A DNA stretch of 5,790 nt from Bacillota bacterium. GTDB taxonomy: Bacteria > Bacillota > Clostridia > Acetivibrionales > DSM-1351. The translations under genes and the position numbers were made by a program. The stretch spans positions 1 to 5,790 of the forward strand of contig JAEZIV010000130.1 of assembly GCA_023436515.1 (NCBI GenBank), given 5' to 3'. The notes under the pieces were generated by a model that had not been told where the DNA came from, made no database searches, and saw only the letters and a list, made by a program, of their open reading frames with translations. Shown here one piece after another: positions 5,196 to 5,790 of the stretch (the first letter of the stretch is position 1; every line of letters begins with the position of its first letter).

Positions 5196-5790
5196 TCATT
5201 TCGCTCTTGTCGTTGCTACAACACCTGCTATAATCCTTGCTGCGCCTGATGCTTTAAGAACCTTACTGCACTGGTTTATAGTACTTCCTGTAGTAACTAT
5301 ATCATCTATTAATAAAATACTTTTACCCTTTATACGTTCGGGGTGACTTATGGCAAAGGCTCCTTCGAGGTTGCCTAAGCGTTCCGATTTGCTAAGAACA
5401 CTCTGGCTATCAGTCTCCTTAGTTTTAACCAGAAGCTTGTCCTCCATCTTTATTCCCAGTTCCCTCGCTACATAACCTGCTATCAAAGCTGCCTGATTGT
5501 AGCCTCTTTGCCGCTGTCTGCTTTTATGCATGGGAACAGGAACTATAATATCCACCTTCCCAAGCTTTTTTACACTTCCCAGCTTTGTTGCCAGCAGCTT
5601 TCCAAATGCCCTGTAATAGGACGGCTTATTGCTGAACTTAAATCTTTTAAGGGAATTCTTAAAAGCTTTACAGTACCTGCCGACGCAGACAACCCCGTCG
5701 CAATAAGCCTCAGCAGCCCCGGGTAAGTTCATCAGGATAACACTGTCACTAAAATAATCAATTTCGGTGGCACAGGGCTCACATATACAG
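5196..5790 (-). CDS. comF: ComF/GntX-family phosphoribosyltransferase-like protein, 5' end outside the window
   Basis: ComFC-type proteins are cytoplasmic and are needed for DNA uptake in competent Firmicutes; they have a zinc finger followed by a type I phosphoribosyltransferase fold. The visible 197 residues (the frame stays open to base 5790) start with CICEPC, probably the second cysteine pair of the N-terminal zinc finger. Numbered from the internal Met at 5732: LKRFKFSNKP (28-37) is the usual basic Lys-Phe motif; VDIIVPVPMHKSRQRQRGYNQA (60-81) is the ComF signature; TDSQSVLSKSERLGNLEGAF (107-126) follows; and LLIDDIVTTGST (140-151) is the PRPP-binding loop. All signature residues look intact. 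The ATG at 5732 is not the start, since family sequence continues upstream of it. comF leads the flagellar cluster here, as in Bacillus. A role in competence in this organism is inferred from family only; a general nucleotide-salvage-like function is possible. Confidence 0.93.
   Translation of the reverse strand, partial: CICEPCATEIDYFSDSVILMNLPGAAEAYCDGVVCVGRYCKAFKNSLKRFKFSNKPSYYRAFGKLLATKLGSVKKLGKVDIIVPVPMHKSRQRQRGYNQAALIAGYVARELGIKMEDKLLVKTKETDSQSVLSKSERLGNLEGAFAISHPERIKGKSILLIDDIVTTGSTINQCSKVLKASGAARIIAGVVATTRAK

Overview
The window reads as one flagellar late-gene cluster of a Gram-positive Firmicute, most likely a clostridial species. The gene order comF - yvyF - flgM - flgN - flgK - flgK, all on the minus strand, matches the comF/flgM/flgK neighbourhood known from Bacillus and Clostridia. 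Strong AGGGGG/AGGTG ribosome binding sites and moderate-to-low GC also fit. I cannot name the species from sequence alone.

In transcription order (high to low coordinates): a ComF-type phosphoribosyltransferase cut by the right edge (5196-5790); a YvyF-like protein with two zinc ribbons around a helix-turn-helix-like segment (4711-5133); a 391-bp non-coding gap (4320-4710); FlgM, the anti-sigma factor of SigD (4032-4319); a 135-bp gap; FlgN, the export chaperone for FlgK/FlgL (3396-3896); a 717-residue FlgK with an extra inserted domain (1198-3351); and a second FlgK cut by the left edge (1-1109). FlgM holds back SigD until the hook is built, FlgN delivers hook-filament junction proteins, and the FlgK proteins form the junction.

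Three things stand out. First, the longer FlgK carries a von Willebrand factor A-like domain of about 200 residues, inserted between its N- and C-terminal FlgK halves, with a degenerate metal site. Second, a tandem flgK paralogue follows it with no sign of that domain in the visible part. Third, the gap between yvyF and flgM is not empty: it has a textbook SigD promoter for flgM (TAAA-N15-GACGATAA), and beyond it about 265 bp that fold into several nested stems. G.U wobble pairs show the stems are better formed on the plus strand, so this is a candidate structured RNA transcribed divergently from flgM.

Three gene starts need care. FlgM starts at 4319 rather than the upstream TTG, which lies inside its promoter. 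The long FlgK starts at the ATG at 3351 rather than the TTG at 3372, whose reading frame runs through the Shine-Dalgarno site. ComF does not start at the ATG at 5732; it continues upstream out of the window through a cysteine motif.
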